DNA from: Serinus canaria
Taxonomy: Eukaryota > Chordata > Aves > Passeriformes > Fringillidae
Reading direction: 5' to 3'
Length of the DNA stretch: 64,000 nucleotides
Assembly (NCBI RefSeq): GCF_022539315.1
Contig: NC_066338.1
Span: 1,054,001 to 1,118,000, forward strand
Below are positions 34,474-47,238 of the stretch, piece by piece. The notes beneath the pieces are model-generated. The model saw nothing but the letters and a program-made list of their open reading frames with translations, had not been told where the DNA came from and did no database searches. Numbering within the stretch: the stretch's first letter is position 1; each line of letters opens with the position of its first letter. A program made the translations under genes and the position numbers.

Positions 34474-37400
34474 ACTGGTGATCATGTCCAGGGGCCTGTG
34501 GCCAGCAGTTGCCTGCTGGCTTCAGAAATTCCGTATTGCACAGGATGCCTGCCAGACCCAAGCTGGTACCACTTGCAGCTCGGTCTGGTTTGGTCAGTGC
34601 CAGGTGGCTCTTACAATCTGCCTCCAGGAATTTGGGCGGGTGAGTTTTGTTTCCCTGGCAAACAGCCGGTGTTTGTATTTAGGTGGCCTGGGGCCCAGAG
34701 TGGCCGGCTGACTCCTAAAATTCCGCATTGCGCAGGATGCATCCCAGACCCAAGCTGGCATGTCTTGCAACTCGGGCTGGATTGACAGTGCCAAGTGGCT
34801 CTTGCAATCTGCCTTCAGGATGGCGGGCGGGTGTGTTTTGTTTCCCAGTGAAAAGGGCTGGCGTTTGATTTCGGGGGCCTGAGGCCCAGAGTGGCCGGCT
34901 GACCCTTAAATTCCACATTGCGCAGGTTGCTTCTCACACCCAAGCTGGCACAACTTGAAACTCGGGCTGGTTTGACAGAGCCAAGTGGCTCCTTCAATCT
35001 GCCATCAGGAATATGGGAGGATGCGTATTGTTTCCCCGGAGAAAAGGCCTGCATGGGTGTTCAAGGGCCGGTCGCCTGGAATGGCCGGCTCGGCCCTGAA
35101 ATTCCACATTGCGCCGGATGCCTCTCAGACCCAAGCTGGCACCAGTGCCTACTCGGTCTGGTATGACACAGCCAATTGCCTCTTGATGTCTGCCAACTAG
35201 CAGCCAAGGAGAAGAGTTCTGTTTCCCAGAGAAAAGGGCTGGACTTAGTTTTTGAGAGCCTGGGGCCCTGGAGTGGCCGGCTGGCTCCTGAAATTCCGCA
35301 TTGCGCAGGATGCCTCTCAGACCCAAGCTGGCAGCACTTGTGACTCGCACTTGTTTGACAGGTCCAAGTGGCTCCTGCAATCTGCCATCAGAAATCCTGG
35401 CGGCTGAGTTTTCTTCCTCAAAGAAAAGACCTGGTGTTTGTGACCAGCGGCCTGTGGCCAGGAGTGGACCCCTGGCTTCTAAAGTTCTGCATTGCGCAGG
35501 ATGCCTCCTAGACCCAAGTTGTCACCACTTGCAACTTGTGCTGTTTGGTCAGTGCCAGGTGGCTCTTGCAATCTGCCATTAAAAACCCGGGCGGCTGAGT
35601 TTTCTTTCCCAGGGATGAGGCCCAGATTTGGTGCTTGGGGGACTTTGGCCCAGAGTGGCCGTCTGGCTCCTGAAATTCCGCATTGCGCAGGATGCCTCCC
35701 TGACCCAAGCTGGCATCACTTGCAACTCAAGCTGGTTTCACAGGGTCAAGTGGCTCCTGCAATTTGCCATCAGGAATGCGGGCAGGTGAGTTTTCTTTCC
35801 CAGGGAAAAGGGCTGGCGTTGGTGAATGAAGGCCTGTTGCCCAGCCTGGCTGGCTGGCTCCTGAAATTCTGCATTGCGCAAGATGTTTCACAGACCCAAG
35901 TTCGCACCTGTGCCAACTCGGGCTGGTTTCACAGTGCGAAGTGTCTCCTGCAATCTGCCATCAGAAATCCAGACGGGTGAGTTTTGTTTACCGGTGAAAA
36001 GGTTGGTGCTTGGGGACGTGTGGCCCGGAGTAGCCGGCTGGCTCCTGAAATTCCACATTGTGTCTCAGACCCAAGCTGACACCACCTGCAACTCAGTCTG
36101 GTTTGACAGTGCCAGGTGGCTCTTGATATCTGCCATCAGGACGCAAGGCAGTTGAGTTTTGTTTCCCAGGGAAAAGGGCTGGTGATGGCGTTCAGGGCCT
36201 GTTGCCCCGAGTAGACGACTGGCTCCTGAAATTCCGCCTTGCGCAAGATGCCTCCCAGACCCAAGCTGGAACCACTTGCAACTCAGACTGGTTTGTCAGT
36301 CCTGGGTGACTCCAGCAATCTGCCATCAGGAATGCAGGCAGGTGAGTTTTGTTTCCCAGGGAAAATAGACGGCGTTTCAGTTTGAAGACCTGTGGCCCAG
36401 AGCGGCTGGCTGGCTCCTTAATTTCCACATTGGGCAGTATGTCTCCCAGACTCAAGCTGGAACCAGCACAAACTCAGTCGGGTTTGACATTGCCAGGAGG
36501 CTCATGCAATCTGCCATGAGGAATGTGGGCGGGTCAGTTTGGTTTCCCAGAGAAATGGACAAGCATTTTTGTTCCGGGGCCTGAGGCCCAGAGTGGCCGG
36601 CTGACCCTTAAATTCCACATTGCGCACGTTGCTTCTCACACCCAAGCTGGGACAACTTGAAATTCGGGCCAGTTTGACAGAGCAAAGTGGCTCCTACAAT
36701 CTGCCATCAGGTATAAGGGCGGGTGAATTTTGTTTCCCAGAGAAAAGGGCTGGCGTTTGTGTTCGAACACCCGTGGCCCAGAGTGGCCGGCTGGCTCCTG
36801 AAATTCCACATTGCGCAGGGTGCCTGCCAGACCCAAGCTGGCACCTCTTGACAATTGGGCTTGATTGACAGTGCCAAGTGGCTCTTGCAATCTGCCTTCA
36901 GGATGGCACGCAGGTGTGTTTTGTTTCCTGGTGGAAAGGGCTGGCGTTTGATTTCAGGGGCCTGTGGCCCAGAGTGGCCAGCTGGCTCCTGAAATTCCAC
37001 ATTGCACAGATTGCCTGCCAGACCGAAGCTGGTACCACTTGCAACTCAGTCTGGTTTGGTCAGTGCCAGGTGGCTCATGCAATCTGCCTTCAGGAATTTG
37101 GGCGGGTGAATTTTGTTTCCCTGGTAAACAGCCGGTGTTTGTATTTAGGTGGCCTGGGGCCAAGAGTGGCCGGCTGACTCCTAAAATTCCGCATTGCGCA
37201 GGATGCATCCCAGACCCAAGCTGGCATGTCTTGCAACTCGGGCTGGATTGACAGTGCCAAGTGGCTCTTGTAATCTGCCTTCAGGATGGCGGGCGGGTGT
37301 GTTTTGTTTCCCGGTGAAAAGGGCTGGCGTTTGTTTTCGGGGACCTGAGGCCCAGAGTGGCCGCCTGACCCTTAAATTCCATGTTACACAGGTTGCTTCT

Positions 37401-37529
37401 CAGACCCAAGCTGGCACAACTTGAAACTCGGGCCGGTTTGACAGAGCCAAGTGGCTTCTGCCATCTGCCATCAGAAACGCAGACGGGTGAGTTTTGTTTA
37501 CCGGTGAAAATGCTGGTGCTTGGGGACGC
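34474..37529 (+). repeat. Tandem satellite, ~191-bp monomer, plus-polarity block (~16 monomers)
   Basis: The landmark CAGACCCAAGCTGG recurs at about 34553, 34745, 34935, 35126, 35318, 35508, 35700, 35891, 36066, 36256, 36447, 36637, 36828, 37019, 37211 and 37401. Spacing is 190-192 except one of 175 where about 16 bases are deleted. Each monomer also carries CAATCTGCCATCAG, TTTTGTTTCCC and GTGGCCGGCTGGCTCCTGAA. Adjacent monomers differ clearly, while monomers 1-3 (34500-34990) recur almost unchanged as 14-16 (37000-37480), so there is higher-order organisation with a ~2466-bp offset. Zebra finch has a described 191-bp satellite; whether this is the same sequence I cannot test. Confidence 0.95.
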
Positions 37530-39152
37530 GGAATTTCAGGAGCCAGCCAGCCAGGCTGGGCAGCAGGCCTTCACTCACCAACGCCAGACCTTTTCCCTGG
37601 GAAAGAAAACTCACCTGCCCGCATTCCTGATGGCAGATTGCAGGAGACACTTGACACTGTGAAACCAGCTTGAGTTGCAAGTGATGCCAGCTTGGGTCAG
37701 GGAGGCATCCTGCGCAATGCGGAATTTCAGGAGCCAGACGGCCACTCTGGGCCAAAGTCCCCCAAGCACCAAATTTGGGCCTCAACCCTGGGAAAGAAAA
37801 CTCAACCGCCCGGGTTTCCAATGGCAGATTGCAAGAGCCACCTGGCACTGACCAAACAGCACAAGTTGCAAGTGGTGACAACTTGGGTCTGGGAGGCAAC
37901 CTGCGCAATGCAGAATTTTAGAAGCCAGGGGGCCACTCCTGGTCACAGGCCCCTGGACACAAACGCCAGCCCTTTTCCGTGAGAAAGAAAACTCAGCCGC
38001 CAGGATCTCTGATGGCAGATTGCAGGAGCGGCTTGGCTCTGTCAAACAAGTGCGAATCACAGGAGGTGTCAGCTTGGGTCAGGGAGGCATCCTGCGCAAT
38101 GCGGAATTTCAGGAGCCAGCCGGCCACTCCGGGCCCCAGGCTCCAAAAAAAACCGCCAGCCCTTTTCTCTGGGAAACAGAACTCTCCTGCTTGGCTGCAT
38201 TTTGGCAGAAATCAAGACGCAATTGGCTCTGTCAAACCAGACCGAGTAGGCACTGGTGCCAGCTTGGGTCTGAGAGGCATCCTGCGCATTGTAGAATTTC
38301 AGGAGCCAGCCGGCCATTCCAGGCTAGAGGCTCTTAAACACCAACGCCGGCCTTTTTTCCGGGGAAACAATACTCATCCTTCCACATTCCTGATGGCAGA
38401 TTGAAGGAGCCACTTGGCACTGTCAAACCAGACCGAGTTGGTGCTGGTGCCAGCTTGGGTTTGGGAATCAACCTGTGCAATGTGGAATTTAAGGGTCAGC
38501 CGGCCACTCTGGGCCTCAGGCCCCCGAAATCAAACGCCAGCCCTTTTCACTGGGAAACAAAACACACCCGCCCGCCATCCTGAAGGCAGATTGCAAAAGC
38601 CACTTGGCACTGTCAATCCAGCCCGAGTTGGATATGGTGCCCACTTTGGTCTGGAATGCTTCCAGAGCAATGCGGAATTTCAGGAGTCAGCTGGCCACTC
38701 CGGGCCATAGGACACGTAAATACAAACATAGGCTGTTTGCCAGGGAAACAAAACTCACCTGCCTGCATTCCTGATGGCAGATTGCGGGAGCCAGTTGGCA
38801 CTCGCAAACCAGACTGAGTTGCAAGTGGTACCAGCTTGGGTCTGGCAGGCATCCTGTGCAATACGAAATTTCTGAAGCCAGCGGGCCACTCTGGGCCTCA
38901 GGCCTCGGAACACAAACGCTTGTCCGTTTCTCTGGGAAACCAAACTCACCTGCCTGATTTCCTGATGGCAGATTGCATGAGCCACCTGGCAATGTCAAAC
39001 CCAACTGAGTTTGTGCTGGTTCCACCTTGAGTCTGGGAGACTTACTGCCCAATGTAGAAATTTAGGAGCCAGCTAGCCACTCCGGGCCACAGGTCTTCAA
39101 ACTGAAACGCCGCCTATTTTCCCTGGGAAACAAAACTTACCAGCCCGGGTTC
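37530..39152 (-). repeat. Tandem satellite, minus-polarity block (~8.5 monomers)
   Basis: The polarity switches abruptly at about 37529-37530, inside a monomer. The reversed block is not random: it is the collinear inverted copy of 34500-35870, since matching positions sum to about 73,400-73,410 throughout (for example 37536 with 35870 and 38620 with 34790). Beyond about 38890 it continues with a monomer resembling the reverse of 36370-36580. The array is then interrupted by a solo LTR. Confidence 0.93.
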
Positions 39153-39536
39153 TGTTGCCAACATATTTTATGAAAAATCCTTTACTTGGGATTTTTCCTT
39201 TCCTGGGAGCTGAGAAGCCTCAGAACAAACTAAACAATTCTTATCTGCTGCTGTGGAATGCCACGGGAAAATCTGTGATTGGCCCCGTCGGACTGTTTCC
39301 AATTAAGAGCCTATCACAATTCACCTGTTCGGCCTGTCTCGGGCTGAGAAGACTTCAGTTTACACATTCCTATTCTATTCTTAGCTTAGCCTTGTAGTGA
39401 AACCTTTCTCTTTATTCTTTTAGTATAGTTTCTATATCTTATATATCATATCATAATAAATCAAAGCCTTCTGATACATGGAGCCAACATTGTCGTCTCT
39501 TCCCTCATCCTGGGACCTCAGAAAACCCCTGTAATA
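39153..39536 (+). mobile_element. Solo LTR inside the satellite, 384 bp
   Basis: Flanked by a perfect 6-bp duplication GGGTTC (39147-39152 and 39537-39542) taken from the satellite monomer. It starts TGTTGCCAACATATTTTATG and ends CTGTAATA, a TG...TA end where the sister LTR at 23099-23483 has CA. AATAAA lies at 39455-39460. The satellite resumes in the same phase and polarity after it, so the insertion postdates the polarity inversion block. Confidence 0.93.
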
Positions 39537-39862
39537 GGGTTCCTGATGGCAGATTGCAGGAGCCACTTGGCACTGTCAAAACAGCCACAGGTGCAAATGG
39601 TTCCAGCTTGGGTCTGGGAGGCATCCTGCGCAATGCGGAATTTCAGGAGCCAGCCATCCACTCCGGGCTACAGGCCCTCAAACACAAACAGCAGAACTTT
39701 TCCTTGGGAGACAAAACACAATCACCCAAATTTCTGATGGCAGATTGAAGGAGCCACCTGGCACTGTCAAACCAGTCCAAAGTGGCACTCTCACCAGCTT
39801 GGGTCTGGGAGGCATCTAGCGCAATGCAGAATTTTAGGAGCCCGGCGGCCACTCCGGGCTTA
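39537..39862 (-). repeat. Tandem satellite, terminal minus-polarity part (~1.7 monomers)
   Basis: Resumes with CCTGATGGCAGATTGCAGGA after the LTR, with CAGCTTGGGTCTGGGAGGC at 39604 and again near 39796, 191-192 bases apart, and stops after CCACTCCGGGCT at 39860. The array edge is abrupt and the following sequence is AT-rich. Confidence 0.93.
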
Positions 39863-40689
39863 ATGAATAGTCTAGAGCAAGAGCGGCCACGGTAGAGTGA
39901 TCAAAAGCGTCTTAACTTCTGGTATAGTTTGTGTTGGTAATATGTATAGAAATGAAAGTTTCAGATGATTTTTTGCTTTCAAATGTAACCATTTTTTGAA
40001 ATAGTTAAGAGTTAGGTGTTCCACCGCCCCTGCCCCCACCATATACTTCTCTCTGAAATGTTACTCAGGGATTACACACAAAAGCTCACCCTGTAAAACA
40101 TGTTGCAGATGCTCTGCAGGAAGTGCCACTTAGCAGCTAGAGATGATAATGTGGGTTCAAAGGCATTCCTTCTGCAGTGATGGAAACTCTGTCTACGTAG
40201 ACATACTCAACAAAGCTTATGATGGCTTAGCTTCTGTCCTAAAGTTAATGTGCACTTTAAAACTTCCCCAGAAGTTGAATTCAAGCTCCTTCAATGCTCT
40301 GTGCTGGAGTCCCAAGAGAATTTCAGTGTGCTTTTTGTCATTTACTGCTGTCATTGCTTAGCTCTTGAACATGAGGCTCCCTCATGACTGATGAAAGTTG
40401 TCTAGTTAAGAGTGGGTCAAAGCCATGGTCCTGCTCTAGAAAGAGATGAGAAGGTTTTTGCAGTCTTTGTCATCTCTACTGCTTGTGATTTCTCTACAAA
40501 ACCAGTAGGAAGTTTTCTGAAGGCAGTCCAGAAGCTGGCAGTATGGATAGCTTTGAACTGAACACTTGCTGCAGTGCTACCATGGTGATAGCAGAAATGA
40601 CTTCCAATATTTAAAAGGACAAACAAAGCAGTTGGAAGGAAAAGAGCATTAACCATTATTCTATTCTTCTAATATATCCTTCTTTAAAT
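39863..40689. other. Unassigned sequence
   Basis: About 830 bases of ordinary composition between the satellite and an LTR; no element, RNA gene or supported exon is visible. Confidence 0.5.
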
Positions 40690-41243
40690 TATCGCCGGCC
40701 GGGGGTTTATATACAAATCACGAACAGGATGGGACTGCTGTGGAACGTGCCTAGAGCCGTTTTATTTTTTCACCATTAGTCTCATGACATGGTTATGACA
40801 ATGGGAAGATGCCAGCAGCTCACATCCCAGGCAGCAGACAAAGAACCTAATGTTACAACTTACTTGATAACTTTTTTGACCAATCACACAAAGCAGAAGC
40901 ATATTGACAGTGGTTCCATCCAACTGCTAGAAGCACACATACCTTTGGTTAAAACAATGCTTGCTTAATTCCAATACAATGCCTGCTTGTAAGCCTTAAA
41001 ACACAATCCACAGAGCTCCATTACTAAGCTTCAAACTTCCTAATATCTTGCTAGACAAACTTTTCTACAGCTTAGGAAGTTATCCTAGACAAGCGTTAAT
41101 ACACAGACCATTGTTCTATTCCTCCTTGCTTTTCTACTTTTTAAATAATATTTCTGCTAACCAATCCCAATCACAGTTCTGTCATCTCTGAGGCCTGCTT
41201 TTTGCAGCTTTCCCAAAACCCTCTGATTTTGTGGATTCCCACA
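40690..41243 (-). mobile_element. LTR of the same family as 7061-7632, ~554 bp
   Basis: On the minus strand it starts TGTGGGAATCCACAAAATCA and ends CCGGCCGGCGATA, matching the other member from end to end including GTAACATTAGGTTCTTTGTC and the GTCATAACCATGTCATGAGAC region, with an AATAAAACGGC polyadenylation-like signal. The flanking bases do not form a convincing TSD. Divergence between the two members is visibly greater than between the palindrome arms. Confidence 0.8.
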
Positions 41244-43640
41244 TCAATCATCATTTTCATGCAGTTTCACGGCTTGTGTTGGTATCCCGCAAAAGGAATC
41301 TGAGACAGAGTAAGCTTTTTCATGGAGTAGATGTGACAAATGCAGGCCAAGTTGCCTTTTTTGATATCAAATACGAGTTATGCTTGAGCTACCCTTTGCC
41401 TAAGGTACTTAGCTCCCACTAAGAATTTCACTCACAATTCAGCAAATTTTACTGTCATGATTGAGTAAATTTTATTTATGACTGAGTAAATTTTACTGTC
41501 ACTCCGAATTTTACCATCATGATTGGCATTGAAACTTTTCAAGGAAAGCTCTGAATTGCAACGTTTGTGTAAAAATAGTATTTTATCTCCTGTATTTGTG
41601 TGAAGCAGGTAAGCCTTTTGCTGTCACCAGTGTTGCTTAACCTTGTCATACCTCATGCCATATCCCTCTTCATATCCATATTGTGCTGAAGGGTTATTCA
41701 TCTACTTTAGAATTGGCATTTTGAAAGCCAATGTAATTTGACCTACTTACAGCAACTAACTCATTGATTGCAAATCCCCAGCTAGCATCTTTTACGCATA
41801 TTCTAACCTTCTAAACAAGTAAGAAAAGCACTCTCCAACACTTTACTTTTTTACTTGGCAACGCTAAAATGAACTCCATGTCTGCAGTATTTTAACATGC
41901 GCCATATTTAACCAAGGAATTCAAAACAAATAAAAGCAGTCCCTTCAATTGGGAAATCTTTTTCAATTGGTTTTCAAGATACAAAGCATACCAATACTGT
42001 AGGCATTGCCTGCTGATTTAATAGTAGTAAAAGCAAACCATATGCTTCTGTTCAGATAGCACGGTTTTCCACAGTTTTCCACAATTGTTCTTGGCCCAGT
42101 TTTCTACTTGCGTGACTGTTAGGACACTCAAAGATACTTCTAAGGAACTGTAGTAAGCAGAAAAGGAGGGGAGGTTGTGCCTTATTTCTGGCTTCCTTTT
42201 GTTTTCGTTTTGGTTTTCTTCCTCTTGCTCTTTTTCATGTCACCTTTCTAGATCTTGTGATTTAGATTTTCAGTTTACTAAGCTATGTTTTCTGTCTGGA
42301 ATTCTTGTAAATTCTGAAAGGAACCCAACCCATAAATATGCACCTTTTGATGATTTGCTAGCTACATATAAAATCTTCCTGCTGCTCTAAAATGCTTTTA
42401 ATTTGATATGCATTTTTATCACCATTCAAATTAAAAGAGAACAGTTCCTCTATTCACTGCTGTTGTACTGGATTCAGTTCAACACTGTGCTAACAGTGCA
42501 AAAAAAAGTCCTGCTGGAAGAAAGGATCTGCATACAAATTGACCAAGACACGTGCTACAAGGGTCTTGTAAAGGTTTGAAGTTTCTCTACCTTTCTGGCA
42601 GTCTGTCTTCACAGCAAGACTTGATGAGGTATTTTGCTAGCGTTTCTTTGACAGAAAGCAATACCAAAGCAAGCAAAATGGAGCAGCAAAAGAAGATAGC
42701 AGCAAAAGGTACATGATCCCCTCTGTTATTTATCATTGTCAAAACAATTTTTTTCTCGCCACGTTACAGAAAATACCTTAGTAGAGCTAAAGCCTAGAAA
42801 AATGCAACTCTGTTCTGGATTCGTTGAAACCAAAGCTATCTGTGGACAGAAATGCCCAGCGTGATGCTGGGAACTCCTAGGTGGTCTCAGGAAGCTGTCT
42901 GGAGAACAGCATTTTCGCTGGGCTTTACTTGCCTGTCTGTAAGCTGGGGAGTTTATGTGCGGCCTTGAGCTCTGAGAGTGCCATGGGCACAGAGACCCAC
43001 CGTGTAGCTCTGTGACCAGCCGCAGCACACTGAGGCATGATGGATTATTCCCAGAGTTCATGTGGTAGAAAGGTTTTCTGCCTCCGTCAAGGACGACACG
43101 TCCATTTTCTTGCATAGAGCCATTCCGTACGTTACAGTGGTACCTTGAATTAATCAAGTTCTATTTGCCCAATGGCCAGTGAGCTTGGATTCTTAAGCTT
43201 CTCGTCTTTGATCTGTTTCCTGTTTCAGTAAATAGCAAAACTTCCAAGGACTGCAACGACAAGAAGATGAAGCTGCTACCGTATTTCAAATGTTTGCATA
43301 ATAAAAGGGTGATTCTTGCACATCTTTGCAATGGTCATTTCAGGTACTGAAGCACCAGCTCTGCCTCAGGGAAATTCTGAAATTGACTTGAGCTGTTTCC
43401 CATGTTTCTTAGCAGGTGAACTGAGACACTTCTAGCTTTCAAGGCAAGCCGTTTGACAGTATTTTCAAAAAGGCTCAGGCTTCTGGATAAAAAGGTGAAA
43501 AATCTGGGGGAATGATGGAAATTTCACTACTGGTTGATTGCATAGATTCAGCCAGATGATCAACAATCATGAGTTTAATGAGGTAGCAGTGTAGTCTTTC
43601 ACTCTCGCAGATCCCCAAAGGCTTTAAACCATCCAGTAGC
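41244..43640. other. Unassigned AT-rich sequence with a short degenerate tandem repeat
   Basis: The only structure I see is at about 41430-41525, where four copies of a ~22-25 base unit follow each other, each containing an AAATTTTA core next to TGACTGAGT- or CATGATTG-like bases. Elsewhere frames of up to 143 codons (42726-43157, minus) have no domain I recognise. Confidence 0.5.
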
Positions 43641-46600
43641 TTCTTCCTTGCAACAAGTGCCACAGCCTGGCCTGGCCATCACTTTCTCCTCACAGCCTAC
43701 AAACTCTGCCAAATGTACCCGTGATTCTCACTTTCCTTCTCTGCTACATGGACAAGCACATCCTCTCCGTGTCACCGAGTCCTTAGTGAAACCAAACAGC
43801 GGTTCACCTTCAAACAGCTCAGTGTGCCAGGACAGAAAGCTTCCATTGACCTGTCCCCTTGCCTTTTCCTTGCAGCCTTTTCTTTTCAGAGCATGCACGG
43901 AGGCATTGCACTTTGCTTCTCAGCTGAACGCATTGTCATATTGCTGGAGTCCCACGCGTCCATCTCCTTCTCGCACAAAGTGCTTCTGTTGAAACATGTT
44001 GATGTGATGTGCTTTCCTGCTCAGCTATTCCCACCGTCACATTCTGTGACCTGCTTGCAGTCTGAATCTAAATGGAGAAGTTTCTGGCTACGTCTCTCAC
44101 ACACACACAGATGTGCCCGGATGAAAAGGTTGCTTGGACCTTGCCACTTATGTTTGGAAACATCCATTCACTCCACAATCAAGAGACACCTTTCTTTGCT
44201 TTACATCCTGCAAAAAGACTCAGACAGACACACACACACACGAGAGAGAGAGCTATGCACTTTCTTTCTTTCTTAGCTGCACTCACCTATTTCCCACCTT
44301 GACCTCGCTACCACTTTTCTCTTGGCCTTGCTGTGCATGGACATTTCCTGTTGATACCCATTGTGTTTCCTACCCAATCTTTCATTTTCTTGTCATTGCT
44401 AACCATTCCTTTCCTTTCCTTTGCCTTCCTGACCCATGCATATCCTTCCCTTGCTCCTCATACCAACCCAGTGCCTTGCACTGACTTGCTCACCTATCCT
44501 TCTTTTCCTTCCCAAATGTCCAGCTCCAATCTTTCATTTCCTTCTCCTTCTAGGACTCATCTCGCCTCCCTCTCCTTTTTGTTGCCTGGAAAAGCCACCA
44601 CTTGTCTTGCCTTGCCCTTGAACCCCTCCCTTGCCTTGCCTTACCTTGCTCACCAGTCCCCCAGCTGGAATTCAACACCTCTCTTTTGGTGGAATTTCTT
44701 CAACTTGCCTTTCCCTGCCTGCTTCTCCTAGGATTCTCCAGGCTTCCACTAGCTTTTTTTCTCAAGGCCCCAGTGTTTCAGGAGCATGTGAGAGCAAGCC
44801 TGCAGGAGGTCATGTGCAAGCACACCTATCTGTCCTGACAGCTTTCTTCTGACATCTATCCTTATATGTCTTGAATTTTGGACACAAAATTCTTCTTTCA
44901 CCTGTGAGCTTAAGGATGAGAATGACAGTTCGTTTGCATACAAAGGAAAGCAGGCAAGCCAAGTGTCTTAGAGATGGCCCATGCAAGATCAAGGCTGGAC
45001 AGAGCAGTCTGTCCTGGCTACTTTTGTGTACCAGCAACCTTTGAATGCACCTGCCACTTGCCTTGCTTTGGCAACCCAACAGTTTCCTTGCCTTGCCCTG
45101 CTGATTCTCCGTTGCTTTGCATTCCCTTGCACGTGACCTGCCTACAGTTTTCCTACTTTGGAAAGGGCTTTGCCTTCCTTGCCCTTCCTGTTACCATTAC
45201 TTCCTATGCCCAGCCTTGCCTCTAACTTCTGGGACTTCTCTCACCTACCACTCCATTTGCTTTGCCCTCATGGCTTCAGCCTTGCCAACCTCTCCCTTGA
45301 CTTGCCGCCACTTGCTTTGCATTGCCTTACCCGCCGTATGGAAGGCAAGGCAAAGAGTGGTAGGCAAGGCAAAGCAAAGCCAGGAGGTTGTTATTTGTAG
45401 GGCTAGGGAAGGCAGACATAGGCAAGTAAGCAAAGCTAGGGTAGGGTAGGCTAGGAAAACTAGGCATGGTACTGGAGGCAAGGCCAAGCCAAGTGACTTG
45501 GAGTGCCTTTCCTTGCTTGGGAAGTAAAAGATATGGTGGCAATGTTGGTAGGGCAGCTGAGAAGGTATCGTGGGGAGGTATAGTCCAGCAAGACATTTCT
45601 GTCCTGGCCCCTTTCTGTTTAGGAGCCATTGTTGGACAGAGCCAGTACCGGACGTGGTATGCAACTTTTGCTTGGTAAGTTCCTGAAGGAGAACAGCAAT
45701 GCTTTCTCATAGGAAGGAAAGAACTTAGCCCCAGTGTTGGAGGTGCAGATAAGGTGCAGATAAGAAACTGTGTCGTGCAGCTTAAGGGTGGCAGCAACCT
45801 TCTATCCTGGCATATTTGGTTTGGAAGCACTGACTAAATTTGTACAATCATGGAGTTGGTATCCATCTTTGGCAGGCAGTCTCCTTCCTGAAAGAATCCA
45901 TTTGGCATGTGTTCTCCACTTCCCTGAGGCAGCCTTCTTGAAATTCTTCCAGCACACTTCTTTTGGACAAGGTAAACAGCTGCACTGGGTCTTGGTGTGC
46001 AGCGTACCTAGTGCCCCGCGCAGGTAATGCCCAATAGCAATGTTCTGACACCTTTGTACAGGATCAGGCCCTGGATGGTTTAGATTTTGGAGGAGGGGAT
46101 GCACTTTGGGTGGTCTCTGTGAATTGAAAGGCTTTTCCCAATAGGCGGTTCCCTGGGTTAGAGGTTTTGAACTGCCAGTGGGAATGCAGAGGCCAAGCCT
46201 CTGCAGGACAGGTTTTTGTCCCTTGTAGCTTTAGTGTGTGATCAGTCCCTGGTGTCATCCCATTTGGATCTTGACTCTGTGGGATTGAAGGCTTACCATG
46301 GTACCTAGAGCTGGGAAGGAAAAGTGGCGATGGCAGGGTGTGTGTGTGTGTAGTTTGATGGGTGCAATTGAAATGGTAGGCAGCAAAGAGCTTTCACCAC
46401 CAAGAGTTTTGAGAGCTCTGATTTTGGCTGAGGTTTTCAAGTTTGTTACCGGACTCTACGAGAGTGAAAAAGTTTGTTAGGGCAGAAGAGCTGGTGTTGG
46501 CCTTTGAGCGTGGTGCAAAGAAGAGTATCCACTTGGAAGGGGAAGACTGGTGAAATCTTTTTGTTCCAACACAGTTGATTGAGCTCAGGGACATTTCTGA

Positions 46601-47178
46601 CTTGGCTGTGTCCTGGGGGTGGTTTTGATCTGGGCTCGGTGCGTGTCCTTGTTTTGTGAGTCAACAATGCCATGGTGTGGTTATTTAGATGAGGGCTGAC
46701 AGTGCCCAGGAAAAAGACAAGCGCTTTTCTAGCCCTGCCCCGTTCCTGTGGCAGCAGTGTGGGGGCAAGAGCTCCGCTGAGGATCCTGGCTCTTGGGCAC
46801 GGACAGAATGTGAACCTGCATGTAGCAGAGAAGGAAGAGGAATCATTTCATTGTTGGCTGCACAGTTTATAAGCTTCAAAATAAAAGGCAATTGCAGCAG
46901 GGCCTCTTCCTTTTAGAACGTTTTCTGGGCCATCAGCTGCTCAACATGTAACTCGCACCCACTGAACTGCATCCAGCTCCCTGAAGATATGCATTTTCCC
47001 TCAAGATCTATGTACCATCTTGCACTCTAACTCTTGAACATCCCAAACCGCTTCAAAATGTCCAGCGGTTGCTCTCAAAGAAAAAGTCCTACAACAAAAA
47101 GGCAGTGCTGGCCATAACAGTCCCTTTGCAGTCTGTCAACTAAACAAAACACTAGTGATTCCCACATTCCTTCTCAAT

Positions 47179-47238
<60 letters not shown>

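Noticed and set aside
34468..39052. Many overlapping frames of 60-162 codons on both strands in the satellite
   Set aside because: They come from a stop-poor 191-base monomer whose period is not a multiple of three, so frames rotate from monomer to monomer. They look repetitive because the DNA is.
34474..39862. CRISPR-like array
   Set aside because: The repeats are ~191-bp monomers without unique spacers, in a eukaryotic context.
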